This document shows positions 36,076 to 45,690 of a DNA stretch of 64,000 bases, piece after piece (the stretch's first letter is position 1; each line of letters begins with the position of its first letter). The stretch covers positions 20,952,179 through 21,016,178 of the forward strand of contig OX419342.1 in NCBI GenBank assembly GCA_948470475.1, given 5' to 3'. Below the pieces are notes generated by a model. The model was not told where the DNA came from. It saw only the letters and a list, made by a program, of their open reading frames with translations, and ran no database searches. Position numbers and translations under genes: made by a program. The DNA is from Galaxea fascicularis. Lineage: Eukaryota; Cnidaria; Anthozoa; Scleractinia; Euphylliidae.

Positions 36076-36198
36076 CTGTAAGAAGACGAAGGGGGAACAA
36101 ACGAGTAATTGTAGTAGCCAGTGTCGTTACTTTAGATACCAGCGTTACGCGAGTGTGACCAAAGGTCACGCCATTGGGGAACAGTGTTACTGTATTGT

Positions 36199-36354
36199 AA
36201 TAGGCCATATTCGTATTCCCGGTATTGAACTGGATCTAGCATGAAGTGGAGGCTCTTGCGGGGGAATCTTTTCATATGTCAATATATTCCCCCGCAAGAG
36301 CCTCCACTTCATGCTAGATCCAGTTCAATACCGAGAATACGAATATGGCCTATT
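36199..36354. mobile_element. Hairpin MITE (AATAGGCCATATTCGTATTC arms)
   Basis: Two near-perfect arms of about 70 bp meet around 36277, making a long snap-back palindrome. Confidence 0.85.
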
Positions 36355-36491
36355 GAGGTACAGTTCTCAAACTCATTAATAATTCATCAAGTTAAAACAA
36401 AGGAAATCACAACCGTGAAGGGGGCTTGGATACCCGCCTAATTAGCATACATTTTGACGATTTTACTTCTCCATTAATTCCTTAGTTTTTG

Positions 36492-36660
36492 TTTCAATTG
36501 AGAAGATATATCAAACACTCGAGACAGTGTTTCATCGGCCATCCAAACACCTCGAACTCCGCCAAAAATACTCCGCTGCGTGTCGTATTTTCAACTCTCT
36601 TCTCGGTGTTTGGATATCCCGATGAAACACTGTCGCTCGTGTTTGATATATTACTTGAAA
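36492..36660. mobile_element. Hairpin MITE with TTTCAA…GATATATC arms
   Basis: Inverted arms of about 50 bp (ATATCAAACACTCGAGACAG… and its imperfect complement) around a 60-bp centre. Confidence 0.75.
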
Positions 36661-37489
36661 CTCGTGGTTTTGGATCGACAGCGTTTTAAAAAGTGTGGGT
36701 TGTACGAAGCTGAGGAGTTTGCAGAGCCATCCCGCTCTCGTCTGTAGAATAAAGGCTTGGGAATCAAGTTAGATCCGAGTACTGCATGGCTTTCTACGAA
36801 ACTCACTGCTAGATAATGATATGATGATGTCGTAATATCAGGCCAGGGGCCTACGTTGCTACAGGATAACGTGACCGCAGAGCATTCATAACGCGAATTA
36901 GCCAGTATATGATCACGAGACCCTATTCAAACGTTTAACTATACGTGTGTCAAGCCTTATACCTATTGAAGGCGAAACTAGGACGTACTGTGGTCAGAAG
37001 GGAGCAACGAGAACGCCACAAAACAATGGGATTAATGAGACAAAACAATACTCTGCACGTGCGTTTTCCATTTTGGTACATTTCTTTGCCGTCCTCTGCA
37101 AAACAACAACGTGAAATGACCAAATTTTAGGTTTTCTCGAGAACGCGAGTACATGACGGCAAGTTTTTCTTTCGTTTTCTTTGCTTTAACACCGTTCACA
37201 GTAATTTTAGGCCCTGGACAGCTCGCCAGCATTTTTCACGTTAAACAAATTGGAATAATCGCTATATTTTAAAATGACGTTGGCGTTGCCGTCGTCGTCG
37301 TCGTTGCTTAAGGTCCTTAGTGACTGAACTTGGACGCTCGTGGGATAATTTGTGCATTTAGTTCGACACATGGAAAGTTCCTCGTATGAATAGAATTCGA
37401 TCTTTTGTTCGAAGTAACGGCGGCATCGACCCAAATACAAATCCTTCATTTGTCGCTTTTCACAAGTTGTTAATACTGGTATCAGGTTT

Positions 37490-37765
37490 GGTACACCACA
37501 GGCAGCCCAATCGTGGTGTGTGTCATTAAAAGTTGATACAGAAAAAGTGACCGTTAAAAACCTAGAATTTCAACGAACCGAGTAGCGGTGGAAATATTTA
37601 TATTCTAGCCAAATAAAGCCTTCCTACCTTCACTCTACTGTTAGGAAGGCTAGATATATTTCCACCGCTACTCGGTTCGTTGGAATTTTAGGTTTTTAAC
37701 GGTCAATTTTTCTGTATCAACGTTTGATGACACACGCCACCACGACTGGGCTGCCTGTGGGTACA
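37490..37765. mobile_element. Long palindromic MITE
   Basis: Arms of about 125 bp are inverted copies: GGTACACCACAGGCAGCCCA at the left and its complement at the right, with a second matched block at GACCGTTAAAAACC. The centre holds GGAAGGC repeats. Confidence 0.85.
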
Positions 37766-37805
37766 CGTAAAGCTCGACGTTTGTACCGTCGTTTTCTCTT
37801 CCACC

Positions 37806-37853
37806 AACCTCGTTCTCAAGGGGCGGGAAGAGGAGAGACCCTGGGAACGAGGC
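37806..37853. mobile_element. Short hairpin MITE (CCTCGTTC…GAACGAGG)
   Basis: Same family ends and internal GGAAGAGGAGAGACCCTGGG as the hairpin at 41377-41460, but with a shortened left arm. Confidence 0.6.
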
Positions 37854-38234
37854 CGCTCTTCAACAGGCAACAGTCTTTGATAGAATCCAAGAATTGAAAT
37901 GTAGAAAGGACATCTCCTTCACTGAAGTGACTAAATAATACGTATCTTGAATGCGTTAAAGTTTGAATCATGTAAGTCCAGTAATAAACTGTTGTGATCA
38001 AAGGAAACAAGACGAGACTTCTTACCCAAATCGTTGAAACTCGGACATGACAAAACCATACGATCCACTGAGAATACCATTAAACTGTAGAGAAAAGGCG
38101 TAATAAGAACAAGGACAAGGAACTTTTGTGTCTCTCTTGTTTTTTATTACTGTTGTCCAATAATTTTTGAAGTTAAACTGCCATCAATCAGAAGCTGGGA
38201 AAACAATACGGGACGGGTGGGGACTGGGGAGTGG

Positions 38235-38720
38235 GTACTCCCTATAATGGCCTATACAGGGAGGCTCCTCCCGAAAGGGGTACCTTTTTTCTACCTTTTC
38301 CTGCATGGCTTCTGGTAAATGAAAGGGCCAGTAACTTGATATCACTAGCTGGCAACCTCGATCCCAGAACCTTTTCCCGCCCCACCCCCAAGCCAGGGAA
38401 AAGGTTCTGGGATCGAGGTTGACTAGCTGGAAAATATGAAACGGTAGGGAAATCTGTCATTCAATTATTTTTAAATATTTCGAATAGGCGCATTTTATGG
38501 TTGTATCACTTAAATTTATTAAGTGCTACATCGAAATGGCAAAAAAGACTTCCTGCCTTAGCTATTTATTCATAAGAGGGGCCAGTTAAGTGGGTTTGTG
38601 AAGGGAATACCATATTTCAATGGAAGGTATACGAAATGGGTGGCTTTATTGTGAAAAAATGACATATAAAAGGTGATAAGGGGTTGGTCCTCAGGGCGGA
38701 GCCTTCCCGTATAAAACCTT
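38235..38720. mobile_element. MITE ending in the TATACGGGAAGGCTCCGCCC type, with nested hairpin
   Basis: The ends TATACAGGGAGGCTCCTCCC (left) and the complement of TATACGGGAAGGCTCCGCCC (right) are inverted. The right end lies about 20 bp from the donor of the host exon at 38740. Confidence 0.65.
38353..38421. mobile_element. 69-bp hairpin MITE with 9-bp target duplication
   Basis: The palindrome CAACCTCGATCCCAGAACC…/complement is flanked by ACTAGCTGG at 38344-38352 and 38422-38430. It is inserted inside the larger MITE at 38235-38720. Confidence 0.9.
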
Positions 38721-38739
38721 GTTGGGGCACCACAGACAC

Positions 38740-38986
38740 CAACTGAGTGGAATCCCGAAAGAAAATTTCAAAACCGAAACATCATACTCTACATACTCGG
38801 GAACGTAACTGGCTTTAAACTCCCTAATTGTAATTTGCTGTTTTCTAGGGCATCCATTTGACTCAGCTATTGTTACCTCATTCATGACATCAGCCTTCAA
38901 GGCCTTGTGCTGTTGACTAGTTGAGTTCAGAAGATCCAAGGTTAAGAGTTCGTTTTTGATTACAGACCAGGTGTTGAAATGATACA
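38740..38986 (-). CDS. Exon 7: linker after discoidin domain
   Basis: The acceptor CTTTCAG|TGTATC fits the phase 1 exit of exon 6 and opens YHFNTWSVIKNELLTLDLLN followed by about 60 more residues. I recognise no domain here; it may be the lead-in to the REJ region. The proposed donor TTG|GTGTCT (phase 2) is weak but is the only phase-2 donor that fits exon 8. The open frame runs on to 38691 because a MITE begins only about 20 bp beyond the donor; that tail (ending KAPP) is mobile-element sequence, not protein. Confidence 0.55.
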
Positions 38987-39364
38987 CTGAAAGAGATATG
39001 TAAAATTATTATCAAACTTAAAACCATTCGATGACGGGAAGGAATAAAAGCCAATGAGAACCTTTCTTTATTATTATTTTTTTTTTCTTTTTCTCACGGC
39101 GATGCAACTGTATCATGGTTACAGCGACTTCCATCCTCTGACAGCAAAACAGTTTGCTTACTCAGCTTTTCGATCGAGAAGTTTGGAAACAATCGTGCCT
39201 TTAGTCGCGGCAGACTTCCAGTGTATCTTGTTGTCTGAGCATCTTTTCCACAACACCTGAAGAATTACTTAATTTTATAAATTACGACTACTTTTTCAGA
39301 CCCCTGCAATACTGAACTCGTCAAGACTGCCCGTTTATCTAAATGAGACCTACAGATGACTCAC

Positions 39365-39503
39365 ATTTGTTGCCGAACACCTCCACTCTGAAACAGCTCA
39401 CTCTGTGACGACCAGTTGGGATAAAACGAATGTAGCGACCTTGCACTGGGTTTGTCAAAAGATGCTTGTTAATAGTAGTATGATTGCCTTGGCGCTGAAA
39501 TAC
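39365..39503 (-). CDS. Exon 6: end of discoidin domain
   Basis: This 139-bp exon enters in phase 0 (acceptor TTAAAG|GTATTT) and leaves in phase 1 at AAAT|GTGAGT. It encodes VFQRQGNHTTINKHLL, then TNPVQGRYIRFIPTG and CFRVEVFGNK. The R-Y-I-R-F-x-P motif followed by C-x-R-x-E-x-F-G is the closing strand pair of F5/8C domains; the cysteine pairs with the one near the domain start in exon 5. An alternative acceptor nine bases downstream (TTTCAG|CGCC) keeps the frame and would only remove VFQ. Confidence 0.8.
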
Positions 39504-39675
39504 CTTTAAGAACGTCAATACATATTAGCGATGGCTGTGATATTTTAGGGTTTCGTTTCAGTGCAAGACCTGTAAGGATTAGGTTTTGAAGTTTGTGTGT
39601 CATTTTTACAGTTTTTGCAGTAATAAATCGAGTTTTGAAACTAATTTAAGTACATTAAGTTAACTTTGTATAAAG

Positions 39676-40082
39676 CCGGTGTTACACGTTGAAACGTTTA
39701 TGACTTTTATTTGAAACTTAGGTGCAATTTCAGCACGGCGTCGCACCGTGTATTATGATCGGTTTCGTGAAACTTTTTCGAACTTCAGAGACAAGTTTCA
39801 CGAAAAGTAGAACCGCTTTCTACTTCTGCAACGATTGCAACGATCGTAGTGGTGATAAAAACAAGAGTTTCACCGCGTAACACCACTTCGTGATATTGGT
39901 CTCGCTCGGTCTTGCTACGCTCCGTTGCGTACGCCAATCAGAAACCAGAACAGCGACATTTCGAGACCAGTTTCAACGCTCCCACCTTTTATATTACACA
40001 GTGTAACGCCTGCTAAACGTATTTCTATGCACTGTTGCACACAAGTTTCAGCTAAAAGTTTCAACTTGTAACATCGGTTACC
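39676..40082. mobile_element. MITE with GCCGGTGTTACACGTTGAAAC ends
   Basis: Inverted ends (GGTGTTACACGTTGAAAC… and the complement of GTTTCAACTTGTAACATC) enclose about 405 bp with several GTTTCACG-type internal repeats. Confidence 0.7.
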
Positions 40083-41276
40083 AAATACCTCTAAAGGTGG
40101 CTCGCGTCCAAGCAAAGAAGTGCGTCCAGTTTAAATAGTAGATATCTAAATTCCATAGCAAATTGAAGCTTAAAGAGCTGGCTATCAAACTACTTCAAGA
40201 ATTTTCTCATAAAATGAATTGTCGAATTTTCCATGACCTCTAGATGCGAGCGTCCGAATTACTTTTTCAAAGCTACAAGAGAAAACGAATTTGTCTGGCT
40301 AATTTTATTTTTTCCTAAGTTTCCGACCCAAGGCTCTGAAAAAAGGTGTTTGCTTTTGTCATAGTCAATTACAGTGAAAAGTTACAATGCATTTATTTTC
40401 AAAATTGTATTAAAGTAGCGCGGAGTGAATTATCTCCCGTTACGATCACCTCAAACCTCGGTCTCGTAACTTCTGCAGTTGAACTACACTCCGATATTTC
40501 GAATTCCCCGCTATTTCGAACTAATATTCATTTCCGTTGGTTTTACCACGCTTTTTGAGTCGTTTTGGGCAAAAACTTCATGCTAGCCCACATTTAGAGC
40601 CCATATAAAAGAAGACAATAAAGTACATTTACAGGACAATAGATCAGGACAATAGAGGAATACGGATTTACATATTTGGCTTACCATGACGTTCTTGCCT
40701 CGTTTTGTTACGCTTAATTAATTCAGTCATTTCGACTTCCCCGCCTATTCGAAAAACCTTTTGTTTCCTTTGGACTTGATTCTACCTTTTTATTTCGAAG
40801 TATAATTAAAAAAGGTGGTTGGCAAACATCAGATGTCCTGGTGCACAATTCGAATAGCACGATCTGCCAGTCCCGTATTTGTAGTTACACTGAATTAAAA
40901 CACTTCTAAGTTTAATTTCGAACAAGCGAATTGTTAAATATTTTGGGCGGGGAATGTATACAAACGTTCCTCAGAACAAAATTAGGAAATTGTGGTCACA
41001 TTTTTTGGTTAACAAAGGCCTAGCTGCATATATTTGGTGTATTTTATGCTGAACCGGTTATTTCTAACCCCAGCTAATTCGAACTATTTTCTCTTCTCCT
41101 TGCGACTTCGAATTAACGGGGTTCAACATAAGTGTTCCACTGAATCCAGTTCAACCAGCATTTTTATTTCTGCACAGGGACTTCAAAGTTTAGTCTGATC
41201 GACTGACTAACCTACGAAGGCTAACAGAGGATCGACATGGATGAAATAAATAGAGCGGTCACCCTCCCTGACTCAG
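40083..41276. other. Intron, nothing coding
   Basis: AT-rich with scattered ATTTCGAA-like motifs (40495-41110) that look like a decayed repeat. Confidence 0.4.
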
Positions 41277-41503
41277 CCTGCGTGGCAGGCGGTTCAAAGG
41301 GGAGGAACTGGGGAGAACGAGAAGCGGCAAGCGCGATCGGAGTGGGAGGAGGCGTTGCCGCGCGTCAGAATTCTCCCCAACCTCGTTTCCAGGGTCTCTC
41401 CTCTTCCCGTCCCCTTCACTCCAGCGGACGGGAAGAGGAGAGACCCTGGGAATAAGTTGGAATTCTCCTTTCCTCTTCTTCTAGGGACCCTGCCACGCCG
41501 GAT
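41277..41503. mobile_element. MITE (GCGTGGCAGGC ends) with nested hairpin
   Basis: The ends CTGCGTGGCAGGCGGTTC and CCCTGCCACGCCGG are inverted. A relative lies at 45222-45346. The hairpin at 41377-41460 is inserted in it. Confidence 0.65.
41377..41460. mobile_element. 84-bp hairpin MITE with 8-bp target duplication
   Basis: The arms CCAACCTCGTTTCCAGGGTC and the complement near 41460 fold back; AATTCTCC flanks it at 41369-41376 and 41461-41468. Confidence 0.9.
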
Positions 41504-41923
41504 TTTTTTGACAAATGGAGATGAGAAACTATGGAACTTTTAACTTGTGGTTCTAATGAAGTTCGCAGACTTTTCACCATGCATCAGTTTCGAAAGAAAA
41601 CAAAGGTTTTTTTATGAGGCAGCAAATACACATTTTAGTAAGCTAAGGTTAAGGACGCTCGCATCAGTTGTTTTGGCTTTGGGTTGTACCTCTTGAAATC
41701 AAAATTTTTAAAAGAAGATAGGCTTCGATTTCCTTGACACTACAACATCTTATCAACGCATGACTAAAAAATAAACTTTGGTTATCCACCGAAAAGATGT
41801 TGAAGTGTAAAGGAAATGGAAATTTGCCTTCTATTAGAAATTTTGATTTCAAGGGGTACACCCCAAAGCCAAAATACTGCTGCAAGCCTCTTTAACCTCT
41901 CTCTGGACGAATTGACGTATTAC

Positions 41924-42270
41924 CACATCAGTTCCACTGTCAGATTTGTAGTTTGCCCAGCTGCTTCCATCCACTGAAAAAGACAGCTTGAAGGTCTTTA
42001 CCCATTTATTTCCATTAATGTCCCCCTGAGTATCAACACGGCAAACTGTAAACATGTCTCCTAAGTAAACCTGGAGCCATTCTAATTTATTTTTGCCTTC
42101 TTTTGTCAGCGCGCACCAGCCATCACCCCTGTTTCCTCTGAGCCGACCAAACCAAGGCTGATAGCGAGTGGGGTCTGCTTCTGTGGAGCTGGCGGTCATG
42201 TGGCCATCAGGGATGATGTCTCGGTTTGACACTCCGATAGCGGTATCAGTGCAACCAGACAGGTAAAATT
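41924..42270 (-). CDS. Exon 5: F5/8 type C (discoidin) domain, main part
   Basis: This 347-bp exon is phase 1 in (acceptor CTCTTAG|AATTTT) and phase 0 out. It reads FYLSGCTDTAIGVSNRDIIP, then 'D-G-(H)-M-T-A-S-S' and 'Y-x-P-W-F-G-R-L', 'G-W-C-A', 'WLQVYLGDMFTVCRVDTQGD' and VKTFKLSFSVDGSSW. This is the textbook order of a coagulation factor 5/8 C-terminal (discoidin) domain, a glycan/lipid-binding beta-barrel outside cells. I chose the donor at GTG|GTAATA because it joins in frame to exon 6 and restores the usual D-V-V-F-Q strand. A longer reading to about 41897 stays open but breaks the domain. Confidence 0.85.
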
Positions 42271-42554
42271 CTAAGAGTGAATGGTTTAAGAAGATTAGAG
42301 TTTTTGGATAATAATGCAATACGATCAGTACCTCCTATTGATTTTCATTCTTTGATCTCCCAAAAAAATGAACCTCCATTCTTACAATAAATTGACTCTA
42401 AATTGTTAGAAACCATAACTAAATTCCAATTAATTTTAAACGTGGAAATTCGAATTCCTCTACGCCACCATTTTAGTTTTTCAAATGAAGACTGATCCTC
42501 GCATTTGTGAACACAATTATATGCAACTGCGTAAAGAAGCCTGAAAAAAAGTCA

Positions 42555-42601
42555 GGACTTCAACGGGGTTTGAACCTGTGACCTCCCGATACCGGTGCGA
42601 T

Positions 42602-42627
<26 letters not shown>
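42555..42627 (-). mobile_element. tRNA-like SINE head (Thr-like)
   Basis: The minus strand folds as a near-complete tRNA: GGCTTCATAGCTCAG acceptor/D-arm, loop CCGGTAT (GGT anticodon position) and B-box GGTTCAAACCC. The anticodon stem is mismatched. The same flanks (CGTAAAGAAGCCTGAAAAAA and ACTGACGTTGGGA) accompany the copy at 62246, so it is a SINE rather than a working tRNA gene. Confidence 0.75.
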
Positions 42628-42640
<13 letters not shown>

Positions 42641-43084
42641 ACAGGTCAATTGTAGGTTCATATCTCCCCGTGAAAGAGACTAATGTGGACAGAGTTATTT
42701 TAGTTTTTATCAGTGATGTCAAATAATGCAATCGCTTAACACAAACGTCATGACGGTCATGGAATCCAATGTGGTAGGGTGTGGGAAATTAAAAAGGAGA
42801 TAACTATACCCAAATTTTTGTACACTTAAATGTATTCCATCTCAGTTTAGACTAAAATTGATGAATTTAAAACTTTTTCAACAATTACGTCAATTTGTTT
42901 AGGGCGGAGGTTGCCTTTAAAGGTAAATACAACGGAATGACCATTTAAAATTACTTCTTCAATCTGCCAACGATCATTAAACTGACTAATCATTGGCAAC
43001 GTTTGGTAATACCCAGTGAAAAAGAAGCTTTAAGAATTTTTTCGCATTAATAACAAATTTCCTTGGATGATCATGATAACTTAC

Positions 43085-43350
43085 CTGCCAGTTCAGTCAC
43101 TATTTCATCACGACTTAACGCCTTCTTGAACACTTTGAGTTTTCTGATAAGTCCATGAAAAGTTTCTCCTGAATCTTCGTTCTTTCCTAGCTGGTAGAAA
43201 CTGTGAGAGTTGTTTCTTAGTTCCAGGCTTAAAAAACTGTTGCCGACTTTTATCCTTGCCTCCACGATTCCGGTTATGTAGACCTTTAAGAATGTGGATC
43301 CTTGATCCCATGTGACTGCCACGTGCTTCCAGGCGTTATGCAGAGTTGAC
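43085..43350 (-). CDS. Exon 4: LamG/pentraxin-like jellyroll, second half
   Basis: The acceptor TTTTAG|GTCAAC and donor GGCAG|GTAAGT bound a 266-bp exon, phase 2 to phase 1. It encodes the classic LamG middle strands AWKHVAVTWDQG, then LKVYITGIV, and closes with FHGLIRKLKVFKKALSRDEI, the usual 'G-I-(D/R)-x-(V/L)-x-(V/I)-(F/Y)-x-x-A-L-x-x-x-E-I' end of this fold. With exons 2 and 3 it completes one jellyroll of about 200 residues. The next exon begins the discoidin domain directly. Confidence 0.85.
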
Positions 43351-43929
43351 CTAAAACAACAACAAAGTAGCATAGTCTTGTATCCGGCATAAATTTACCG
43401 TGGCAAAATTGCAAACACGGGCGGGCGTAATGTTGAAAACTACTCTGTTTTTTCCTTCGTGTTTATAATCGAAGGCCGCGTTGGACTCTGGGATAAAAGC
43501 ATTGTAATTTTGTAACATATGACATGTTCGTCACTTGCTATGCTTAAATGATAACAAGTTAATAATCTGGAACTGTTTATTTGCTTCAGGCCGCGAATGT
43601 AACTGAAAGTCGAGTTATTGAGGGCAAATCTTTTTCACGGGAGCCGACAATTGGTTCGAAGGATGTAGCGCCGTCTAGGCGGTCTTAGAGGCTACACTTG
43701 TTTTGCCAACATAAATGGCGTAGTTGCCCTTAACATTTAAAACACTTGCTGAGCACGTCGAAGACTTTCGTGGACTAAGCAAATTTTTTCAATCTCTTCA
43801 CTCTAGGGATGAAGTCGAAGAAAGAAATGGGTAAAGGCTGTTCAAGGTTAGGGGTCAGTAATCTGCTGGGAAGAATTTCCACAGAATTTATCAGGACCAC
43901 AGACGGAGCAAAATGTTGAGTCCACTTAC

Positions 43930-44217
43930 GTTGTGAAGGCTGTCACTGCGATGTCATTTCCCAGCTGGTTTCTCATCTGGAAGCCAATTCCAGTTCCACC
44001 ACCCTCAACCCAAATTTTAAACTGGTGTGGAGCAGACCAATCTGCATAGATGTAGCCTGGATATTTGGCGGGCAGTAGGACTTTCACCCAGAACGTGATC
44101 GAAAAAGAGGGAAACTGGTGGAGACTAACCGATGGTACATTTGCATAGGATTCATTACCATCCAAGTACAGGACTGACACATTCTGGTCTTGTTTATAGG
44201 AGGCCCCTCCCTGCAAG
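43930..44217 (-). CDS. Exon 3: LamG/pentraxin-like jellyroll, first half
   Basis: This 288-bp exon enters in phase 2 (acceptor TTCAG|CTTGCAG) and leaves in phase 2 at AC|GTAAGT. It continues exon 2 with the Laminin_G_3 pattern: GGASY, then a YLDGNESYANVPS segment, then FPSFSITFWVK and an IYADWSAP strand. These are the hallmark core strands of the LamG-like jellyroll, commonly a lectin or adhesion module outside the cell. Two possible N-glycosylation sites (NVS, NES) lie near the start. Confidence 0.8.
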
Positions 44218-44290
44218 CTGAATGAAAGAAAATCAGATGTTAGAACAATAATAGAAATGCATGTATTAGAAACTACCCTTTCTCGCGTGT

Positions 44291-44477
44291 GTAATATTAG
44301 GCCTTTTCCGAATTACCGCAGGCTTCTTTTTCAAAGCGAGTCTCAGTGCTCATCCTTTCATATGCAAATCAATTTTCATTCACAAGCAAATTAACCTCAT
44401 TTATTGACTTGCATATGAAAGGTGAGCACCTAGACTCGCTTTGAAAAAGAGGCCTGAGGTAATTCGGAAATGGCCTA
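44291..44477. mobile_element. Hairpin MITE (ATTAGGCC…GGCCTATT)
   Basis: Inverted arms with CTTTTTCAAAGCGAGTCT and CATATGAAAGGTGAGCAC and complements, about 187 bp in total. Confidence 0.8.
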
Positions 44478-45053
44478 TTGAATTTTTAAGACTACGCTAT
44501 GGGGAGTATATAGTGTATCGTATATAGTGTATATATAGTGTATCGAATCGTATGTATTTTTGTCATTTCTACTTTTCCGGCAAGCTATTTTCTGTTCTTC
44601 ATAATAACTAATTAGATGCGTTTTAGTCCGAAAATAATACTAGAACTCCAATAAGCCAACATGAATCAAATATGTTAGGCTTTTTTTCAAAGAAAAATCG
44701 TGATCAGATTATAGCTATTTATCTAAGATGCCAAAATAACTTTCAGATTTAAAAGTCAAAATCGTTTCCCATATTTATTTATTTATTTATTACCAAAAGT
44801 GCAAAACTAATTTTACACCAAACCGGACTATTGCATACAGGCTTTCTTTCATTTTACCATTTCTTAAATTAAGGAAAAAATTATGGTATTACTCAACAAG
44901 AACTGGACTACCGAGAAAAACTTGCACTCAATACCAGAACTGATCTCCGATGTGTTGGTTTGCACTGCACTTTTGGGGCTGGATAGACTGAGCCTGTGAG
45001 AAAATGAAGGACCAACAATTACTTCCACATATTTTCTCGTTCTCTTTACTTAC

Positions 45054-45099
45054 ATCACATCCTTCTCCGAACCATCTAGGTCCCAAGCTGCAACAAGGT
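45054..45099 (-). CDS. Exon 2: start of LamG/pentraxin-like jellyroll
   Basis: This 46-bp exon has acceptor TGCAG|AC and donor AT|GTAAGT. Entering in phase 1 from exon 1 it reads DLVAAWDLDGSEKDV and leaves in phase 2, exactly what the next exon needs. The 'LVA-W-LDG' opening is the usual first strand of Laminin_G_3/concanavalin-like modules. It is too short to find by ORF length; it was recognised by phase and domain continuity. Confidence 0.7.
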
Positions 45100-45221
45100 C
45101 TGCAGGATATAAAGGGGAAATGAGGGAAATTTAGTTATTTACGAATGCGCTTCTTGACGCCTTGGAATAAACACATAACTAATTCCAATGATATGTTGAA
45201 ACCTGAGTTTTTGGAACTCCG

Positions 45222-45346
45222 TCGCTGTGTGGCAGGCGTTCGAAGGAGAGGGAGGAGGGGCGGAGGGAATTTGTGCGCGCAAGCTTTGCGCTCTCGCGCG
45301 GCCAAATTCCCTTTTTCCCCTTCCTTTCGAACACCAGCCACGAAGG
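45222..45346. mobile_element. MITE related to 41277-41503
   Basis: The ends TGTGGCAGGCGTTCGAAGG and CCTTTCGAACACCAGCCACG are inverted around a GC-rich centre (GCGCGCAAGCTTTGCGCTC). Confidence 0.6.
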
Positions 45347-45469
45347 CTAGGAACACTAAGTGGCCCATTTTACAGTTGTGTGTTGATTGGCCTGCCCTTT
45401 GAGTAGAAGCGAGGCTGGAGTTGGCCTTATTTTGATACCAACCTCACCGTCTTTCTCATGTAAAGACAG

Positions 45470-45690
45470 AGAGGTTTGTTCACTAAACATAGGCCTGTCT
45501 CGATTCTACTTAGCTTTTCCAAATTACTAGAGAGAATCATCTACAATCGCTTACCTGATTATTTGACCAATTTACATATTCTCTGTGATGACCAGTTGTG
45601 TTCGGATTTAGGAAAAATCACTCTACCATGCTTGTCTTTGATTGATTCGCACGATAAAATTTCTCCTGCTTTGGATAATGCATGGTGAAT
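45470..45690 (+). pseudogene. Non-LTR retrotransposon reverse-transcriptase fragment
   Basis: The frame FTKHRPVSILLSFSKLLERI then YNRLPDYLTNLHILCDDQ matches the RT fingers motif 'R-P-(I/V)-S-(L/I)-L…S-K-(L/I)-x-E-(R/K)-I-(I/V)-x-x-R-L' of LINE-type elements. Frame and similarity end near 45690. A short dead fragment in the first intron. Confidence 0.7.

Noticed and set aside
37207..37449. 80-aa minus-strand ORF as an extra receptor exon
   Set aside because: Its C-terminal half is a low-complexity GTCGTCGTCG MITE segment, and no acceptor/donor pair fits the gene's phases.
41849..41923. Extension of the discoidin exon to the stop
   Set aside because: The domain's next strand is supplied by the exon at 39503; reading on gives QFVQREV, which does not fit F5/8C.
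42555..42627. Functional tRNA-Thr gene
   Set aside because: The anticodon stem is mismatched and both copies share non-tRNA flanks, so they are SINE heads.
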